Shown: positions 18,071 to 20,398 of the stretch, piece by piece | Layout of the letters: the number at the start of each line of letters is the position of its first letter | How positions within the stretch are numbered: position 1 is the stretch's first letter | Assembly (NCBI GenBank): GCA_049999725.1 | Contig: JBNGIS010032286.1 | Span: forward strand, 1-20,398 | Direction: 5' to 3' | Source of the DNA: Haplomitrium mnioides | Taxonomy: Eukaryota; Marchantiophyta; Haplomitriopsida; Calobryales | DNA length: 20,398 bases | Notes under the pieces: generated by a model | Told to the model about the DNA's origin: nothing | The model's database searches: none | The model's input: only the letters and a program-made list of their open reading frames with translations | Program-made: the position numbers and the translations under genes

Positions 18071-19711
18071 GTATAATATGACACTATTTTAGGCTTGCCT
18101 TGGCTTGAAGATTGATCCACTCAAGTTGATTTGGCAAAACAACAAATTCAAGTTACTTTACAATGGAAGCAAGTTCTTATAGAGTGTCCGACACCACTGG
18201 TAAAGAGGCCTAAGTTAATTCAATATAATGCTTTGATAGAGGAAGAGTTGTATATCTTTGCTATGTGGATCAAGCCTATTATAGACTTGAATAAAGAGGG
18301 ATGGAAATCTATACCAATGTTAATGATTGATGATGTTTTGAAAGAGTTTTCAGATGTGTTTTTACATGATTTGCCAAAAAAGCTACTAGATGATTGAGGA
18401 ATGCTTTTTCCAATTGAGTTGATACTAGTAAGTACTCATTATAATTAGTCTATGTGTCAATTATAACCACAACAGTTGGAAGAGCTTCGCAAGACCTTGA
18501 TGAATCTCCTTGAGAAGAATTTCATGCAACATAGTACTTTGCATTGGGGAGTACTGGTATTTTTTGTACCAATGATAGATGGTGGATTTTGTCTTTGTAT
18601 AGATTATTGCAGTTTGATCAATCAAACAACAAAGAATGCTTATATTTTACCATATATTGATGATTTTTCGGATCAGTTGAATGGTGCACAATTATTTTCC
18701 AAGCTAGATCTTCAAAGTGGCTATTGGAAAATTCCTATCAAGACAAGTGATGTGCCAAAGACAGATTTTTGCATGAGGTATGGGCATTTTGAGTAGAAGG
18801 TGCACATATTTAGTCTCACTAGTGCTCCGACCATATTCATGGATCAAATGGATCAAGTTTTTGATGGGTTATTAGATAAGTCAGTTTTGGTATTATGGGA
18901 TGACATACTTAATTTTAGCAAAATTGAATTTGAGCATTGGGATCATTTGAAAGAAGTATTGCAAAGGTTGCACAATTAGAAGGTTTATTGCATGAGATCC
19001 AAGTGCGAATTTTGGAAGTAAGAGGTTACGTACTTAGGGTACAAGATGTGTGCAGGTGATATCAAGATGGAAGAAGAGAAAATTAAACTTATCACAAAGT
19101 GGCCAACACCAAAGGAGGCAAAGTACATTAGAGCTTTCAATAGATTGGCAAGCTTCTATTAATAATTCATATATTACTATGTGTATATTGATGCACCACT
19201 CACAAATTGGCTACGTAAAGAGGAAGAGTTTCAATAGATCACTAAAGAGCAAGCAACATTTCAACAATTCAAGAATGTAGTCTTTTCTTGTCCTATTCTA
19301 CTGCCATATGATCTAAACACATGGTGTAAAGTTTATTTTGATGCTTCTAATTTTGCTATTGGAGGAACTTTACAACAAGAGTTTGAGAATGGACTTCATC
19401 TAATTGCCTTCATACTACGCCGATTAAATGTAACGGAGAGAAATTATTCTGCAAGGGTTTGAGAGCAATTGGAAATGGTTCATGCTACCAAGGTGTGAAG
19501 ACATTATTTTTAGGAAGACGTATACTTATCCACACAGATCACAAGCCATTGTTACAAGCAATACATTTGGAAAACATAACAAGTCACCATCATTGATGGG
19601 AAGACCAATTGCAACTCTTCAATATCAAGCTAGAGTACAAGCATGAAAGGTTCCACACCATTCTTGATGCATTGCCACAAAGTCTGAATCATCAAATGAA
19701 TACAATAAAGG
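18071..19711 (+). pseudogene. Ty3/gypsy pol remnant: protease end, reverse transcriptase, RNase H
   Basis: The order protease, reverse transcriptase, RNase H and the motif set mark Ty3/gypsy. The start reads DTILGLPWLED, the second conserved block of gypsy retropepsins, beginning only a few bases after the copia LTR. Then come LEELRKTLMNLLEKNFMQ, CIDYCSLINQTTKNAYILP, FSKLDLQSGYWKIPI, the active site LWDDIL (Asp pair 18899-18904, family F/YLDD or YVDD), KCEFWK and TYLGYKM. RNase H gives YFDASNFAIGG, ERNYSAR, HTDHKPLL and LEYKHERFHTILDALPQS. Most is in one frame with many stops (for example TGA within the first 50 bases of coding and several TAG/TAA later), then a frameshift near 19500-19510. 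No integrase follows because similarity stops near 19711 at a minus-strand LTR. Its upstream half is missing, consistent with copia having inserted here. Confidence 0.9.
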
Positions 19712-19846
19712 TGGTTAATATTAACATATTATTATCACATGAGCGCTACACACACATATGGGAGTCTCCAAGAGTGAGAGTATGAATGAGTGAATGAATG
19801 TGAAGATGACCACTTACATAGGGTTTATATATATGTCCCTATAACA
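19712..19846 (-). repeat. short LTR (about 135 bp) on the minus strand
   Basis: On the minus strand a purine run (CAAGAGGGAG) is followed by TGTTATAGGGACATATATAT, a typical polypurine tract/LTR junction with a TATATATAAAC promoter-like motif close to the LTR start. The LTR would end TTAACCA at 19712, giving TGTTA/TAACCA ends. The purine-rich side is the internal region, so this reads as a 3' LTR inserted in the gypsy RNase H/integrase junction. The left end is the less certain one. Confidence 0.55.
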
Positions 19847-19856
19847 CTCCCTCTTG
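19847..19856 (-). other. polypurine tract of the minus-strand element
   Basis: Read on the minus strand this is CAAGAGGGAG, immediately before TGTTATAGGG. The plus-strand text AACACTCCCTCTTGGCTG has the look of copia 3' ends seen in reverse in plant genomes. Confidence 0.55.
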
Positions 19857-19883
19857 GCTGATTCTTCTTCTAATAATCAGCCA
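19855..19883. repeat. 9-bp inverted repeat next to the polypurine tract
   Basis: TGGCTGATT (19855-19863) and AATCAGCCA (19875-19883) are perfectly complementary with an 11-base spacer. The hairpin overlaps the polypurine tract edge by about two bases. Confidence 0.85.
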
Positions 19884-20277
19884 CATTTAAAGGACTATAT
19901 ATGTTATGTGAGTCCAAATCCAAATCCTATTCTATGTGTGGTCTCATTAAAACCCTTCTGCTTTCTTCCAAGGGAAAGAGTGCCACCACATATTTAAATA
20001 GGTGGAATATAGTGTATTAATAGTGTGGAGTAATCATAATGTCAAAAGTTTGTCAAAATTTCTTACTTTTGAAGTAAAGCAATTTCATTGTGTTGCTGCG
20101 TGGTGTTGTTGCATCTTCATAGTTGTATTGTTGTGTCCTCTCCTTGTGCCATGAAGGTCTATTTGAAAAATGATGTCAGCTTCTGATATAATATGCTCCT
20201 GTAATTACTTGTTTGACATTCAGACAAAATTAGGCATTTAAAAAAAAATGATTGTCTTTGCAATCCTTGATCTTCAT
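19857..20277 (-). mobile_element. internal 3' untranslated sequence of the minus-strand element (probable)
   Basis: This AT-rich stretch lies on the internal side of the minus-strand polypurine tract and has no recognisable reading frame on either strand. It includes a CTCATTAAAACCCTTCTG segment, which resembles the antisense flank seen beside 3' ends of some plant copia elements. The right limit is arbitrary: I placed it where a short tandem repeat begins. No RNase H coding sequence is visible, so the element may be truncated or may continue past the window. Confidence 0.4.
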
Positions 20278-20305
20278 GACTAATGGTCTAACAGACTAAT
20301 GGTCT

Positions 20306-20309
<4 letters not shown>
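20278..20309. repeat. two tandem copies of a 16-bp unit
   Basis: GACTAATGGTCTAACA occurs twice in exact tandem (20278-20293, 20294-20309) and runs directly into the GA microsatellite. Confidence 0.95.

Positions 20310-20359
<50 letters not shown>
20310..20359. repeat. (GA)25 microsatellite
   Basis: An uninterrupted GA dinucleotide repeat of about 50 bases. Uninterrupted repeats of this length are usually polymorphic. The remaining 39 bases of the window hold nothing recognisable. Confidence 0.97.
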
Positions 20360-20362
<3 letters not shown>

Positions 20363-20398
20363 AGACTATTGAATAGAAAATTCAACCACCAAATGAGA

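Noticed and set aside
19050-19280. Open frame in the gypsy region
   Set aside because: It is in a different frame from the reverse transcriptase, which reads through 19046 onward (MCAGDIKMEEEK) in the frame used upstream. It is a shadow.

Overview
This window looks like nuclear DNA from a land plant with a large, repeat-rich genome, possibly a gymnosperm, though the sequence does not fix the species. I found no host gene, rRNA, tRNA or CRISPR array. Almost everything recognisable is a nest of decayed LTR retrotransposons. All coding regions are broken by stop codons or frameshifts, and the long open frames elsewhere are mostly by-products of GC- or purine-rich LTR sequence.

Layout on the + strand. 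Positions 1-1723 are AT-rich noncoding DNA with a 52-bp tandem repeat (547-831). A Ty1/copia element follows: integrase at 1724-3009, reverse transcriptase and RNase H at 15565-17189, polypurine tract at 17188-17196, and 3' LTR at 17197-18065. Its gag, protease and 5' LTR are not visible. The copia pol is split between integrase and reverse transcriptase by a complete 12.55-kb element (3010-15559) flanked by perfect 5-bp duplications, ATGAG. That element has a 3.9-kb 5' LTR (3010-6924), a primer-binding site (6933-6949), a broken gag-protease frame (7132-9727), a polypurine tract (9890-9902) and a 3' LTR (9903-15559). It has no reverse transcriptase, RNase H or integrase, so it is a giant non-autonomous (TR-GAG/LARD-like) element. 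Its 3' LTR carries a further 1.75-kb insertion (11686-13431), probably a solo LTR; the empty site is preserved in the 5' LTR.

Immediately right of the copia 3' LTR lies a decayed Ty3/gypsy pol (end of protease, reverse transcriptase, RNase H; 18071-19711), which suggests that the copia element itself landed in a gypsy protease gene. The gypsy pol is then cut by a minus-strand LTR and flanking internal sequence of another element (19712 to about 20277), with a microsatellite at the right end.

Inferred order of events: gypsy first, copia into gypsy, the giant Gag-PR element into copia, and the 1.75-kb insert into its 3' LTR. The minus-strand element also entered the gypsy copy, at an undetermined time. 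If the giant element was ever active, it must have borrowed reverse transcriptase and integrase from another element. Its long U3 carries repeated modules and ACGTGGC motifs that look regulatory.
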